Program-made: the position numbers and the translations under genes
Notes under the pieces: generated by a model
Seen by the model: the letters and a program-made list of their open reading frames with translations, nothing else
What the model was told of the DNA's origin: nothing
Database searches by the model: none
Origin: Hippopus hippopus
Lineage: Eukaryota > Mollusca > Bivalvia > Cardiida > Cardiidae
Reading direction: 5' to 3'
DNA: 64,000 nt
NCBI GenBank assembly: GCA_946811185.2
Contig: OX328101.1
Location: 22,242,122 to 22,306,121, forward strand
Shown here: piece by piece, positions 43,085 to 54,413 of the stretch
Position numbering within the stretch: position 1 is the first letter of the stretch
Layout: each line of letters starts with the position of its first letter

Positions 43085-44062
43085 TGTGAAGGGCACTTCA
43101 GAGGTTAATCAAAAGCTGCTAAAAGCAAACACTGAGAACTTTACCAGCATTCTGAATCACTGAGTCTTTAGATCTATTACTTTTCTTAGAATATCATAAT
43201 AGAAAATTCATATTGCAAAAGGTCTCAGTCAATTTGACCTTAAAATATAATAGAAAATTTTAGCCTGACTGCCATTGATGAAGTCTTCCTGAGAACATCA
43301 AGGCTTCTATTTGCAACTAGACTCTTATCACTGAATGATTCATGAATTGAACCCAGGTTTCCCTAGTAATTCTCCACATTAAAATCAATTACATAATTCA
43401 GTCTAATACTGTAATTCACCAATCATTTAATGATCAATAATTTTATCAAATAAAACCCTTTGCAGCTGGTAGAAAATGATAACAAGAGAAATGGAAATTT
43501 AGACATTAATGTCATGCCTTTTCCAAGTACAAGAATCTAAGAACAACAAGTCTTCTTCGTTTTCCCCAGACCACAACATTATCAACAGGTTCATAAACTA
43601 GTTGTCCAAATAGTAGTTCATGTATGGTTCATGAATCTCTATGAACCATGTTCATGAATTGTACAAGAGCAGTTCTTGATATTTTACACAGGGAAGGGAT
43701 TGTTTGGTAAAGCGATAATTTTCATTGAGTGTGATTTGCTCATGCGATAAAATTTGTACTTCAATTTCCTGTCAACTATTTCAGACAGCCTGTCAATAGT
43801 TTATTTATAATTTTCTCATCTATTTCTAGGAGATATTAAAACATTTTTATTTTCCCGGAACACAAGGCAGTTATTCTACTTGATCTGCTCAGGCATTAGA
43901 GATCTCGGTTAAGATAATGGTACTACTTGCTAATGTCCTTGACTTTCTTTACTTATCTTGAGGTTCTAAAGTATCACATCTCAGCTGTATTTACTAGAAT
44001 GGGTTTGCAAAGAGAGCCTCTAGATAAATGTGAAATGCAGGGATAAAACAAACATGACATTA
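43085..44062. other. No feature seen
   Basis: The longest repeat-poor stretch in this part; a CATGAA/TTCATG-rich palindromic patch (GGTTCATGAATCTCTATGAACC) lies at about 43626-43650. Confidence 0.45.
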
Positions 44063-44067
44063 ATTAA

Positions 44068-44288
44068 CTCATTACCAAATGACAATATTTTAGGCTTGTC
44101 CAAATCGAAAGCATTTGCAGACGAGAAAATAAAAGTGACTGAAAATTTTAAATTTGTTTTGTGAAGGGTAGAAAACATTGTGGGAAAAGGAGATAATGCT
44201 GGTTTCCAGCATTTTCTCCTTTTCCCACAATGTTTTCTAGAGGCTTCTTTCTCAGGGTCGTCAAAAGTAGGGATTGTGTGGTAATGGG
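44068..44288 (-). mobile_element. MITE A copy, 221 bp
   Basis: TTAA at 44064-44067 and 44289-44292, the latter shared with the adjoining MITE B. Confidence 0.9.
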
Positions 44289-44292
44289 TTAA

Positions 44293-44491
44293 CTCTTTCA
44301 CTACCAAGTGTATAAATTACACTTTTTCATTGGCTATAAATATGGTTCTACTGCAAGATGAAGAGACAGTTTGGCCTTAATCTGAAATAAAGAAAGTGGA
44401 CACTATAGATCAGAGTACACCTTCTGTGCAGTCTGATCTTGCTCTACACTGTCCACAAAAGCTTCTGGTGTCGTCTACAGTAAGGAAAGAA
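44293..44491 (-). mobile_element. MITE B copy, 199 bp
   Basis: Starts CTCTTTCACTACCAAGTG and ends CAGTAAGGAAAGAA before TTAA 44492-44495. It is the reverse of the copy at 1004 and shares one TTAA with a MITE A, showing both families use the same target. Confidence 0.8.
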
Positions 44492-44499
44492 TTAACAGA

Positions 44500-44875
44500 G
44501 TCCCTCAGCCCTCACTCAAAGGACACTGAAATTTTTGGAAGGATACCTGAGTTTCAGCATTATAGTTAGGAAGGTGTCAAAAAGTTTGCCAAATAATTAA
44601 TGGCCTTTGAACTCCTGCCTTAAAAGTTAGTGCCCAGCCCTGGAATGTGTAGGTAAGGAGCATTTTCTCCTTTTTCCATTGTGTTTCCTACCATTTCAGA
44701 GATAAATTCTACCATTTCAGCCACTTTCAATCAGTATTCTCCTTTTTGAGCTGCTTTCAGTATGTAATCTTCTGTAGGTCTTGAGATTTTGTTGTTCAGT
44801 CTGCGTTTGCTGTTGAAGCACAGGTCCAAGATCTAACCGCACAGAATGTGCTCTGTTACCAAACGATTAAACACA
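44500..44875. other. MITE A-like scraps only
   Basis: AGGAGCATTTTCTCCTTTTTCC at about 44655 and CAAGATCTAACCGCACAGAATG at about 44827 are pieces of A and B; nothing complete. Confidence 0.4.
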
Positions 44876-44896
44876 GAAAAAAAGTCTTACTCTTAC

Positions 44897-44920
44897 CGTG
44901 GTGACAGAATTGTGATGTTC
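44897..44920 (-). CDS. Possible 24-nt microexon, minus strand
   Basis: GAACATCACAATTCTGTCAC then CACG lies between an AAATAG acceptor and a strong GTAAGAGT donor. It is phase 0 at both sides (EHHNSVTT), matching the phase of the exon at 57613. Too short to be trusted alone. Confidence 0.15.
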
Positions 44921-44945
44921 CTATTTCTACATAGGTTTTAATCAA

Positions 44946-45393
44946 TCTTTTACCACATAATCTCGAGTTTTAATGCCCCTGACAGAGAGAGCTTTTCAAA
45001 ACATTGTGGGAAAGGAGGAAAGGCTGGTAACCAGTAATTTCTCCTTTTTCCCATAATGGTTTCCACTCTTTAACCCTTTACCACACAATCCAGACTTTTA
45101 ACGACCCTGAGAAAGAAAGCTTTTGAAAACATCGTGGGATAAGGAGAAAATGCTGGCAACCAGCATTTTCTCCTTTTCCCACAAATGTTTTCTCCCCTTA
45201 CCAAATCAAATTTCTATCTTTGATCCCCGTTTATTTTGTCGTCTGCAAATGCTTTCAATTTGGACTAGTCTAGAATTTTGTTGTTTGGTAAAGAGTTAAC
45301 AGACAAATTCCTTCATTTGAGTCTTGTTTTATTTGCTATCTGCAAATGCTTTCAAATGGATGATTCTGAAATTTTTTCGTCCCGTATAGAGGG
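44946..45393 (+). mobile_element. MITE A copy split by another MITE A
   Basis: The left part runs to TTTCCACTC at 45069 and the right part resumes with CAGACAAATTCCTTCATTTG at 45300. Removing 45074-45299 restores a continuous copy. Confidence 0.85.
45074..45295 (+). mobile_element. MITE A copy nested in MITE A
   Basis: 222 bp with exact TTAA at 45070-45073 and 45296-45299, both derived from one TTAA of the host copy. Confidence 0.95.
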
Positions 45394-45599
45394 AATCCAG
45401 GATAATTAAACCACAACCATACAGACAACTTTTCATGCCAACCTAAACAATGACTTTTTAAAATTGTTTGAGATATAGAACAAAAGCCTGTTTGTAGAGC
45501 TTTTGCAAGCATTCTGGGAAAATAAACATGTTCCCATATTACAATGTAGCGTAATTGCCAAGTTTCCAACCATGGTTTTCATACAAAAAAGGTTTCCTT

Positions 45600-45775
45600 T
45601 CCTTCTGTCTTACTTAACCCTCAGTTCAATCCTCACTCAGTGTCCGTGGGCAAGATATTTCAGTGCCCCGGTCTAATATTTGTACAACCCAGGACATACA
45701 CAAATAATTATATGAGCTGTTGCCATGATACCACTGAAATAATGTTGAAAGTAGTACAAAATATCATTAAATCAA
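45600..45775 (+). mobile_element. SINE fragment (tail side)
   Basis: ACTGAAATAATGTTGAAAGT and ATTAAATCAATTC match the 3' part of 47020-47326; upstream sequence is too decayed to place. Confidence 0.45.
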
Positions 45776-45857
45776 TTCAAGCAATCCCTCATACATAAAC
45801 TAGCTGGTGAATGGATGTCCATGAACTGCAAAGAAGACAGCTCTGAAAGTTGAATAG

Positions 45858-46040
45858 ATTCTTTACCAGAGAGATGAAAAAGTTTTAGATTCATCCACAT
45901 TCAAAGCATTAGCAGCAGATAAATTTAGCAAAATTGATTGGATTGTCTTCCAAAATTGTGGTTGTAACATTTTCTCCTTTTCTAACAATGTTTCCAAAAG
46001 CCTACTTCCTTGAGGTCTTGAAAAGATGGGATTCTTTGGT
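45858..46040 (-). mobile_element. MITE A remnant
   Basis: One hairpin arm is lost; ends TTCTTTACCAGAGAG and GGATTCTTTGG. Confidence 0.55.
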
Positions 46041-46044
46041 TTAA

Positions 46045-46450
46045 ACTGAGCTGAGACTGAAGCTTAAATGTCATAATCTGTTACCATTAAAAAAAAAATA
46101 CTTTTTTTATGACACAGTGTTGTAGAGCTTTGGAAAACTTAGCGATGAAAAGAGCAATTGCTTAAAGCATAAAAGTTTCCAACAAATTTCTCCATATCAC
46201 ATAACAGCAATTTCCTTTCCTACAGATAAATCTTCTGTGTATGTTTTTAATGTTGGCTCCTGATATGTCACACATGTCGAGATGCCTTTTAGATAATCAA
46301 AGACTGAAGTTCAATTAAACAATGACAATTTCACAGCACAGTCAAAAAGCCAAATGAAAAAAAAAAACACACACACAATCAATCCACTTTTCAAGACAGT
46401 TTATCAAGTTCCAATTATTTCTTACTCAATCCAGCAGTACTGTTACTGTA
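46045..46450. other. No feature seen
   Basis: Low-complexity A-runs and a short AC repeat near 46365. Confidence 0.4.
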
Positions 46451-46454
46451 CTAA

Positions 46455-46600
46455 TAATGAATGAAGCTCCAGAAATAACAGCTTTTTTCTCTGGAACCAA
46501 TTCCACGTGGACATCATTTCCCATGTATCCACACTGTCCTCACAATTAACTCATGACATTCTATTTCCTCCTGTATCTGTCCATAGTATGTTCTCACCAT
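46455..46600 (+). repeat. Dispersed repeat U, copy 1
   Basis: CCAGAAATAACAGC, CAATTCCACGTGGACAT and TATCCACACTGTCCTCA recur in the same order at 49350-49425 and 49680-49740. Confidence 0.55.
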
Positions 46601-46603
46601 TAA

Positions 46604-46824
46604 CTCCTTACCAAACGACAAAATTTTGGACTGGACAAAATTGAAGGAATTTGCAGACCACAAATTAAATGTTGCTAAAATGATGATTTCTCTCACTGGT
46701 AGGATAGAAAACATTGTGGGAAATGGAGAAAATGCTAGTTACCAGCATTTTCTCCTTTTCCTACAATTTTTTCAAAAGTATTCTCCCTTAGGGTCGTTAA
46801 AAGTCTGGACTGTGTGATAAAGAG
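46604..46824 (-). mobile_element. MITE A copy, 221 bp
   Basis: TTAA at 46600-46603; right TTAA (46825-46828) shared with the next copy. Confidence 0.9.
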
Positions 46825-46828
46825 TTAA

Positions 46829-47370
46829 CTCCTAACCACACAATCATGAGTTTTAATACCCTGGAGAACTTTAAAGCCTTTTGAAAACCTTGTAGGAAAA
46901 GTAGAAAATGCTGGTAATCAGCATTTTCTTCTTTTTCCGCAATATTTTCTACCTTTTGAAAGACAAATCTTATGTTTTGTGTGAACATTTTACATTGTCT
47001 GCAAATGCTTTCAATTTGGGCTGAGTCCTTGTAGCGCAGTCGGTAGCACACAGGACTCATTAACAGGGGGTCGCTGGTTTTATCCCCGGCTTGGCTAATT
47101 TCTTTTTGAGGATTGATGATAGTCATTGTGACTGGATTCATTCCTCTCTCACAGCTGATCATTGTTTCGACAATGGTTGTGTGGGAAAGCAGCCTGTGGC
47201 TTGGAAAGAATATTGTGTGCAGTACTGGTGAAAGAAACTCCAGGAAAGCATGGACTGGTGCACTGGCCACCGCGATATAAGTGAAATAATGTTGAAAAAG
47301 GCGTTAAACTCCACACAATCAATCAACTTTCAATTTGGACAAGTCAAAAATTTGGTCATTTGGTACAGAG
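46829..47370 (+). mobile_element. MITE A copy interrupted by a SINE
   Basis: The body is split at CTTTCAATTTGG by 47020-47326; TTAA follows at 47371-47374. Confidence 0.9.
47020..47326 (+). mobile_element. tRNA-derived SINE, full length, nested in MITE A
   Basis: The head TCCTTGTAGCGCAGTCGGTA and B-box-like GGTTTTATCCC lead to a body with CATTGTGACTGGATTCATTC and GGGAAAGCAGCCTGTGGC, then a tail CACAATCAATCAA. The 12-bp duplication CTTTCAATTTGG at 47008-47019 and 47327-47338 is exact. It may belong to the V-SINE/RUDI-like SINEs known in molluscs, but I cannot confirm that without an alignment. Confidence 0.9.
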
Positions 47371-47442
47371 TTAACTCTTTACATGCTATTTCCTTATATC
47401 CTCATAATGAATCCTATAATACCAAAGAAACTCATGTTCTAA

Positions 47443-47548
47443 CTCTTTTCTAAACGATAAAATTTTGGACTGCAACAAATTGAAAGCATTTGAAGACAAC
47501 AAATTAGGGGTTACTCACATGTTGAAATTTGTCTTCAACAAGCAATTT
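47443..47548 (-). mobile_element. MITE A fragment (RE side)
   Basis: CTCTTTTCTAAACGATAAAA to TTGAAATTTGTCTTCAACAAG; no hairpin. Confidence 0.6.
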
Positions 47549-47557
47549 CATTGAAAT

Positions 47558-48150
47558 GATATCCCCCGCCGAAAAAGACCTTTTTTGATACAAACATATT
47601 AGAGGTATTGTGTGTTGCATGAACATGTGGCCTTTTTGTTAATGGTCCATGATAAATTACACATTAAGCCCCCTTTTTCCATGGCACAGCATTTCATTAA
47701 ATGAAAAATATATAAGCGGTCCATAATGAGATAATACATTAAGTCCCCTTTTACCATAACATGGCATTTCATTAAATGAAATCAAATGATGAAAATATAC
47801 ATCAAGCCCCCTTTTTTCATGACACATCATTATATATAAAAGAAAATTGTATCAACGGACTATCCTAAGAAAGACATGCATGTAGTTTCATAAATGTTCG
47901 TCAAGGACTTTAGAAGATATCTGTCCAGGTGGACGAATGGGCAAACTAACTGTTATTGGTCCATAATGAAATTATACATTTAGCCCCCTTTTCTCGTGAC
48001 ATGGCATTTCAGGAAATAAAATCAAATAACTATTGTCTGTGGCTTAATAAAGATGAAGTTTAATTGCATTTTGTCCTGTAGTGAAAGAGATATTGGTCCA
48101 TAATGAAAATATTTGTCAAGCCCCCTTTTTCCATGACATGACATTTAATG
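47558..48150 (+). repeat. Array of GGTCCATAATGA units, type III-like
   Basis: The start GATATCCCCCGCCGAAAAA resembles the type III interior. GGTCCATAATGA(A) with AAGCCCCCTTTTT recurs at about 47643, 47717, 47790, 47959 and 48093 at uneven spacing. It ends exactly where a type II tip begins. Confidence 0.6.
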
Positions 48151-49218
48151 ACAAGAGCGGCAAATTGTCGCAAGATACGCTGGTCCTACCACCAGTTGTC
48201 GAGGGGTGATAATAATCGTAAAGGGCAGGTACAGGAAAATAGTAGTGCAGCAGAAATCGTTTAAGTGATTGAAATAGGCATGAATGTCTCCTCTAATCTT
48301 AAGGAAACATGCATATGTTTCAGGTCATTCCAACATGAAAAGACAAAGTTATATTGTACAAAAGCATGAAAAGCTGTAAAAAAATAATGAATAGGGAATA
48401 ATTCAAAAAGGGCATTAGGTAAGGTTACGGCTCCAGTGCATTGCACTTTTCGTAACTGCAACAAACATGTTTACCAAGTCTCAAGTCAATTTGACTTGAG
48501 GTGACAAAGTTCCGTTCCAGACAAGCAAGAAATACTGTAAAAATGAAGATAAAAGTGGAATTACTCAAAATCCACGCTAGGTAGAGTTATTGTTCTTGTG
48601 CACTGTACTCCGTAATATTGCAACAAACATGCATACCAAGTTTGAAGTCATTCTGACTTGACATGACAAAGTTATATTCCGGACAAGCACTAAATGCTGT
48701 AAAAATGATGATCAGAGGGAAATAACTCAAAGACAGCACAAGGTGGAGTTACAATTCTTGCACACTGCACTTCCAAATATTGCAACAAATAAGCATACCA
48801 TATTTCAAATCATTCCTACTTAAGATGACAAAGTTATGCTCCAGACAAGCAAGAAATGCTATAAAAATGAAGATCTAAGGGGGAATAACTCAAAATTTGT
48901 GCTGGGAAGAGTTATGGGACTTGTGCACGGCATTCTGTAATTTTTCAACAATCATGCATACCAAATTAGAAGATGTTCAGACTAAAAATGACAAAGTTGT
49001 ATTCCGGACAAGCAGAAAATGCTGTAAAAATGACGATCAAAGGGAAATAACTCAAAGACAGCATGAGGTACAGTTATGGTTCTTTGGCACTGCAGTCCGT
49101 ATCATTGCAACAAACACAAATGCCAAGTTTCAAGTCAATCGGACTGGAGATGACAAAGTTATGCTCCGGACAAGCAGAAAATGCTGTAAAAATGACAATC
49201 AAAGGAAAATAACTCAAA
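48151..49218 (+). mobile_element. Helentron-like type II, 3' truncated
   Basis: The tip ACAAGAGCGGCAAATTGTCG is intact but preceded by the 47.6-kb array rather than a MITE A. The 162-bp-type units stop at 49218 and the CGTATAA end is missing. Confidence 0.65.
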
Positions 49219-49338
49219 TCCCTCCTACTGCAGGGTCATTAAAACTCGGGATTGTGTGGTAACAGGTGAACAGCCCAGAGGAAACAGGCTTTTGAAAATA
49301 AGTGTGGGAAAAGAAGAAAATGCTGGTTTCCAGTATCA
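49219..49338. mobile_element. Two MITE A pieces
   Basis: 49219-49260 is an LE end (GGGTCATTAAAACTCGGGAT); 49280-49338 is a plus-strand hairpin piece ending at GCTGGTTTCCAG. Confidence 0.6.
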
Positions 49339-49349
49339 TACTGAAGATC

Positions 49350-49750
49350 CATGAATAACAGCATTTTTCTCCATATCAATTCCACTTGGACATGCATGTA
49401 ATTTCCAAAGTATCCATAATTGGCCAGCATCACATGAAAATGGGCATTCAGACATTTGCGTAAAGTACCGCTCCAGATCAGCCTGTGCAATCCAAGCTGA
49501 TCCGAGACGACACTTTCCGATCATGTATGATTTTCTGTTTCACGCAAGTCTGCTTTAGTACAAAATCTAGTGTTGATGTAAAGTGCCGTCTCGGATTAGC
49601 CTGCGTGGACTGTGCAGGCTGATCCGAGACGACACTATACGCAAATGTCTGATAGGCCCTTTTCACGTGTTGCAGACCATATACTGTCCTCATAATTTAT
49701 TCTACATCCTATGACACTGTTTCCTCACAATCAACTGCTGAACTTATCTT
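49350..49750 (+). repeat. Dispersed repeat U, copy 2, split by a foldback element
   Basis: The part before 49426 and the part after 49673 align with 46455-46600; the element between is absent there. Confidence 0.5.
49426..49673. mobile_element. Foldback element of about 248 bp
   Basis: AGCATCACATGAAAATGGGC with CAGACATTTGCGTAAAGT at the left faces ATACGCAAATGTCTGATAGG then CCCTTTTCACGTGTTGCA at the right. Each arm carries GATCAGCCTG/CAGGCTGATC next to CGAGACGACACT. Similar text is frequent in bivalve genomes in my recollection. Confidence 0.75.
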
Positions 49751-49754
49751 TGAA

Positions 49755-52105
49755 GACATCATTGTAAAATATGGATAATCAGCATGACTTAGAATTAAAT
49801 ACATTATAAATATGGCAATTGAAGAAACTGCAACAAATGACCACTTTCTTCCTTTGTCACAATGCTTCAATATTATCTGATTCAAAAGAGGTTCCTCTGC
49901 ATGAGGTATGACATAAGGGTTAGAAATAACTAAGAATAACAGAATACAGGGTTTTCCTTGACGCACGATTTTGTGCATTTTGACGCATTTTTATGGAAAA
50001 TGACCTGCAATTTTTTCAACAGTGCATCATTGCTGACGCACAAATACGATAAGAGTTAATAACGATCGTATATATACTACCGAAAATGTTACATCGCGAG
50101 TAGAATAAAAATCTGGAGTATGAAGAGAAAATGGGATGAAAAACTGGACTGTGTATTGATTTTACTAGAATACCGTCAGTCTTTAAGTGGGTCTAAACTA
50201 AACCAGTAGATCTCTAATGAAAACAATATGGCTCTGTCAAAATCGACGTCATTCTTGCTGTCTGCAAGGAAGAAGAGCCCTTAAACAAAGATCAGACGAT
50301 ACATTGCCTTGTAAGAGCACCCAGAAACACATTTCAAGGTCTCCAGGGTTTACTGTAAGTTAGCTAAAGAGATACACTTGGTTATTCACTGTAAACAGCG
50401 GCATGAATGCGACCCGTGTGTCGAAACACAGGAATCAGCCGTTTAATTGGTGAAAATATACTGGTGTAATCGAATTTCGCCAACGCAAGGGAAACTGCTC
50501 TTGCGGATTGCGCAAAACAATAATAATTTTCTTTCTGGTTAAATATCTATGTACTTGTATTCAAATACTTTTGTAAATATAATTTTTACCACTTAAACAT
50601 CTAAATTTATCTGTCAAAATATCGTTAGAAGTGAGACAGTACAAAGTCGCCATCTATAAAAAGAGTAAGCCAATTTCGACAACTCTGGTTTTCCAAAAAT
50701 TAGAGGCCCCAGAGAGGGTAAAATGAAATAGAAAATTCACAGCATCATTTCAGCAATATTCATTGCCTCCCTTGGATATTAACTCTACATTTACTTCCTA
50801 CGAGAAAACCTCAAGAAAATAAAACAAAACGCAGCTCTTAGAAAACAAAATCGACAGTTATGACATTTTTTGTGTAATTATTTCAGCCGTGGCACTGAAG
50901 TATTACAATCTAAATCAGGATGACAGTGTTGGGGATAAACAGGCTGTAAATCCAAAAAAGATAACCTTTTGTAGCTCCCAGAAAAAAGGTATTTTCTTGT
51001 CTTTGTAGTGATTTTTGTACCCGATTCAATATATTTTCTTAGGAAAAAATGAATAGGGACCCCTCTTTCATTCATATGGATATATTTCCCTTTAGGTGCC
51101 CCATACGAAACTTCGGCTATTAAAGTTCAGAAGATAACCTGTCAAACCGAAAATAGACGACACAAAAAAGTTTCAAGTTGAAAGGATCTTTTAAAATCTG
51201 CATATAAAGGAGACACCTGAAAAGTGATAATAAAATGGCGGGGGAAAGCATGGGAGAGGTCGCTTAGGAACTTTTTTCTTATTGATAGGTATTTTTCTGT
51301 CATTAGATTCAAATCACAGTTTAAAAAATCTTTGCTGCTATGATATCAATCATTTTCGTGAATGGATGATGTCACAGATACGAAAATATTGCCCAAGAAC
51401 ATAGTTGGCGAAATTCAATTATTGGCGAAATTCACTTACGCTCCTATAGTTTATTTTCAGCTGATATGGATATTCTCTATCAAGAAAAATAACGGAGACT
51501 TCCCAATCCGGCCGACAACAAGCTATTATCACCAATTAAAAGGTCGATTCCTGTCATAAAAACAAAACAAAATAACCCTTTACCACAGAGAGAGGCGGCA
51601 CATACTTCAAAATTCAATCCTTGTGCATCATCAAAACACTAGCGGTCGTGAGAATACCCTTGAAAGATTAAAATTACTTAGAAATATGACAGCTTGTCTG
51701 CAGCTACAGCATATTTGCTTAGGCTTAAATAAAGCATACTACAGATACTCTTTATAAGAAGGTGCCACCAAAGCTGTAAGCGCCCTCTATATAGAGAATC
51801 TCTGGTGTTATTATGTATCTATCACCATGTAATAATACATATATAGGGTAAACAAAGATTTACAGTGAATAGAAAACACAAAAAACACACACAGTTTCAT
51901 AAATAGTAGCTTTTGTCTAAGAAAATTACATTTTGTTGTGACCCCCACAAAGTCCAAAATGACCCCCATTATTTTCGACTAGAGGTTCACAATGACCCCC
52001 TATTTTTGTTGCTAAGGGAAAACCCTGAGAATATATTATTAAAATGATTTGTATCATTCTATAGTTTCTAATAATTTAAGTATTAACCATAGTTGTTCAA
52101 CCTCA
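49755..52105. other. Longest repeat-poor stretch; no gene confirmed
   Basis: It contains a minus-strand frame of 89 codons at 49709-49978 with a hydrophobic segment (WSFVAVSSIAIFIMYLILS) and a plus-strand short frame MALSKSTSFLLSARKKSP at about 50230. Neither has a partner exon or family match. Two GACCCCC-rich lines lie at 51940-52010. Confidence 0.4.
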
Positions 52106-52111
52106 AGGTAT

Positions 52112-52625
52112 CACGGGTGTGAAACTTCACATTCAGAGCCAATAGCTGTGATGAGAAAATGCTGTGTTGGTCTTCCAGTTTCGAAAGTATCAGCTCAAAA
52201 ACAACTGAAAAACAGGTAAGCTTGTCATTCTAAGTACTTATGAGCTCTAATATATCTTTGAAATAAAAAAAAAGGAGAATGTCATGCAATGCTAGATGGT
52301 CTTTCAGTGTATTTTCTACACCATGGAAAATTGTAGAATGTGTACAGCGTTGTCTGAATCATTTGTGCCATGGGTTGACCGTAGCCAAAATAATACATCA
52401 AGGACCTAATTTCAGGTATTTCCATTCAATTAGCAAATAACAGAGGGTTTTGCTGTCCTTAAAACTGTGAGTTATTGTCTTGAACTTTTCTATTCCCTGC
52501 CGACACAGAATTAACACAAAATTGACATAAATAAACAAAGGCTCCGATTATGAGAGCCGGCTCCGATAAAGGGAGCTGGCTCTGAATATGTTGCTCGGCA
52601 CCAATGGAATAGGGCTCCTTTCATA
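52112..52625 (+). repeat. Dispersed repeat S, third copy (decayed)
   Basis: CACGGGTGTGAAACTTCACATTCAGAGCC to GGCTCTGAATATG and GGCACCAATGG. The GTAAGC donor is kept but the ATG has become GTA. Confidence 0.75.
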
Positions 52626-52904
52626 AACTTAGTTATTGGTTACTTATCTGACTTTGATCTACACTGGCCACAGAGGTGAATATGAGAGTAAAAAGCTCTT
52701 TAATGGTTTAGTTTGCATGCACTGAAACCTTTTTTGACACTTCCCTGAGCTGAAAATACATTCTGACATTTTATCCCTTGCACTTTGGGAATCACAGTTC
52801 AGGAAATCATAAATTTTCGAAAAGTCATGTCATTATTTTGCAATTATCTTATCTAATACAAGGAGGACCAATTTATCCATCACAGACAGCAAAAACTTTC
52901 AAAG

Positions 52905-52943
52905 TTCTTATTCTCAGGGCTGTTGAAACATGGCATCCTTTGG
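52905..52943 (-). mobile_element. MITE A LE-end fragment
   Basis: ATTCTCAGGGCTGTTGAAAC to CCTTTGG abuts the TTAA of the next copy. Confidence 0.6.
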
Positions 52944-52947
52944 TTAA

Positions 52948-53171
52948 CCCTTTACCAAATTGAAAAAATTTTAGAATCAACCAAACTGAAAGCATTTACA
53001 GATGACAAATGTCATATGATGATCAAATGACCGGATGACTTTTTTGTGAAAGGTTAGAAAACATTGTGGGAAAAGGAGAAAATGCTGTTTACCAGCAATT
53101 TCTCCTTTTCCCACAATGTTTTCAAAAGCCTTCTTTAGGGTTGTTAAAAGTCAGGATCATGTGGTACAGGG
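52948..53171 (-). mobile_element. MITE A copy
   Basis: TTAA at 52944-52947 and 53172-53175; 224 bp. Confidence 0.9.
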
Positions 53172-53305
53172 TTAAGGGTTTATGTCTGCACACTTCTTGA
53201 ACACAAATCTTTAACAAGTAAACTTTGAAGACATTAAGTGATATGTCTTTCCTTTTGTCTCTGTATCTTTTTCTAATTTACTGACCTTCAATGTTTTCTT
53301 TAAAA

Positions 53306-53526
53306 CCCTTTCCCACACAATGACGACTTTGGACGACCCTGAGGTAGAAGCCCTTTGAAAACATTGTGGGAAAAGGAGAAAATGCTGGTAACCAGCATTT
53401 TCTCCTTTTCCCACAATGTTTTCTACCCTTCCCGAATCAAATTTCGATTTTTCAGTCACTTTTATTTTGTCGTCTGCAAGTGCTTTCAATTTGGACCAGT
53501 CTAAAAATTTGTTGTGTGGTAAAGAG
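53306..53526 (+). mobile_element. MITE A copy, 221 bp
   Basis: Near-consensus; right TTAA 53527-53530; left flank TAAAA. Confidence 0.9.
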
Positions 53527-53777
53527 TTAAGAAAGGTTTGCCATAAGTCAATTAATCATGCAACATTTTGCAGTATAAAAATAGAATCATCTCTATTCAT
53601 TTGTCTGTAGAATTGGTAAAACCAAACCCAGTCATGGGCATGAAATGACAGTATCTGTCTATGCATCATGGAAAACTGACCTACTGATTGATTGATGCCA
53701 GAAACTTTTTGTTTTATTTGTTGAATGTAACACAGTTGTCAAAAATACTTCTAGGCTTGCATGTTAAAAAATTTTAA

Positions 53778-53855
53778 TCCTTTACCAGGCGACAAAATTA
53801 AAGACTTGTCCAAACTGGAAGCATTTGCAAACAATAAATCAAAGGTAGTTCATTT
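53778..53855 (-). mobile_element. MITE A fragment (RE side)
   Basis: TTAA at 53774-53777, then CCTTTACCAGGCGACAAAAT; stops before the hairpin. Confidence 0.65.
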
Positions 53856-53989
53856 TAACACTTGCATTGTTTACTTTTGGCTGCTATTGTGCCTATAAAG
53901 AAGAATTTCATTGTCAATAATACAAACTAAAACATTGCAAGATGGACACTCTTTTTGTGTAAAAATCTAATCATACCAGAAAGTCTACA

Positions 53990-54060
53990 TCAGAGATCAG
54001 ACTGCATGTTCTGTGCAGCATGATCTCTATCTGTACTGCTTGCAAAAGAACCTTGGGTCC
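53990..54060 (+). repeat. Group B hairpin
   Basis: ACATCAGAGATCAGACTGC faces GCAGCATGATCTCTATCTG. Confidence 0.6.
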
Positions 54061-54230
54061 TGTTTAGCAGCCCATGGATTAAGTCTGACACTCTATACAT
54101 GACCTTTGCTGGGAAACAACCATGGGCAAAAAAACTGGTCATTCACTTTCTGAGATCCCTGTCACTCTATACAGGCCGTTTTCATGCAAATAGACAATCA
54201 AAACCCGAGGTTCTCTGTCATTATCTTAGG

Positions 54231-54413
54231 AGAGAATCCCACCCCTTCAAAATTGATTTTTATCTTGCTTTCACCATCAGACCACTGTAACCTTAACTTT
54301 TTACATCTATTGTAGCCTTTGGGCTCAGAGTGCATCAAGATCGGACTGGAGAATCCCACCCCTTCAAAATTGATTTTTATCTTGGTTTCACCATCAGACC
54401 ATTGCAACCTTAA
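54231..54413 (+). repeat. 65-bp direct repeat flanking half of a group B element
   Basis: GAGAATCCCACCCCTTCAAA ... CAACCTTAAC occurs at about 54232-54298 and 54351-54413. Between them TTTTTACATCTATTGTAGCC ... GATCGGACTGGA is half of a group B element. Confidence 0.75.

Noticed and set aside
46797..47270. 157-codon minus-strand frame
   Set aside because: It runs through a SINE nested in a MITE; the length comes from repeats, not coding constraint.
49709..49978. 89-codon minus-strand frame with a possible membrane segment
   Set aside because: Frames of this size are expected by chance many times in AT-rich 64 kb; no partner exon or family match was found, although a fair acceptor lies inside.
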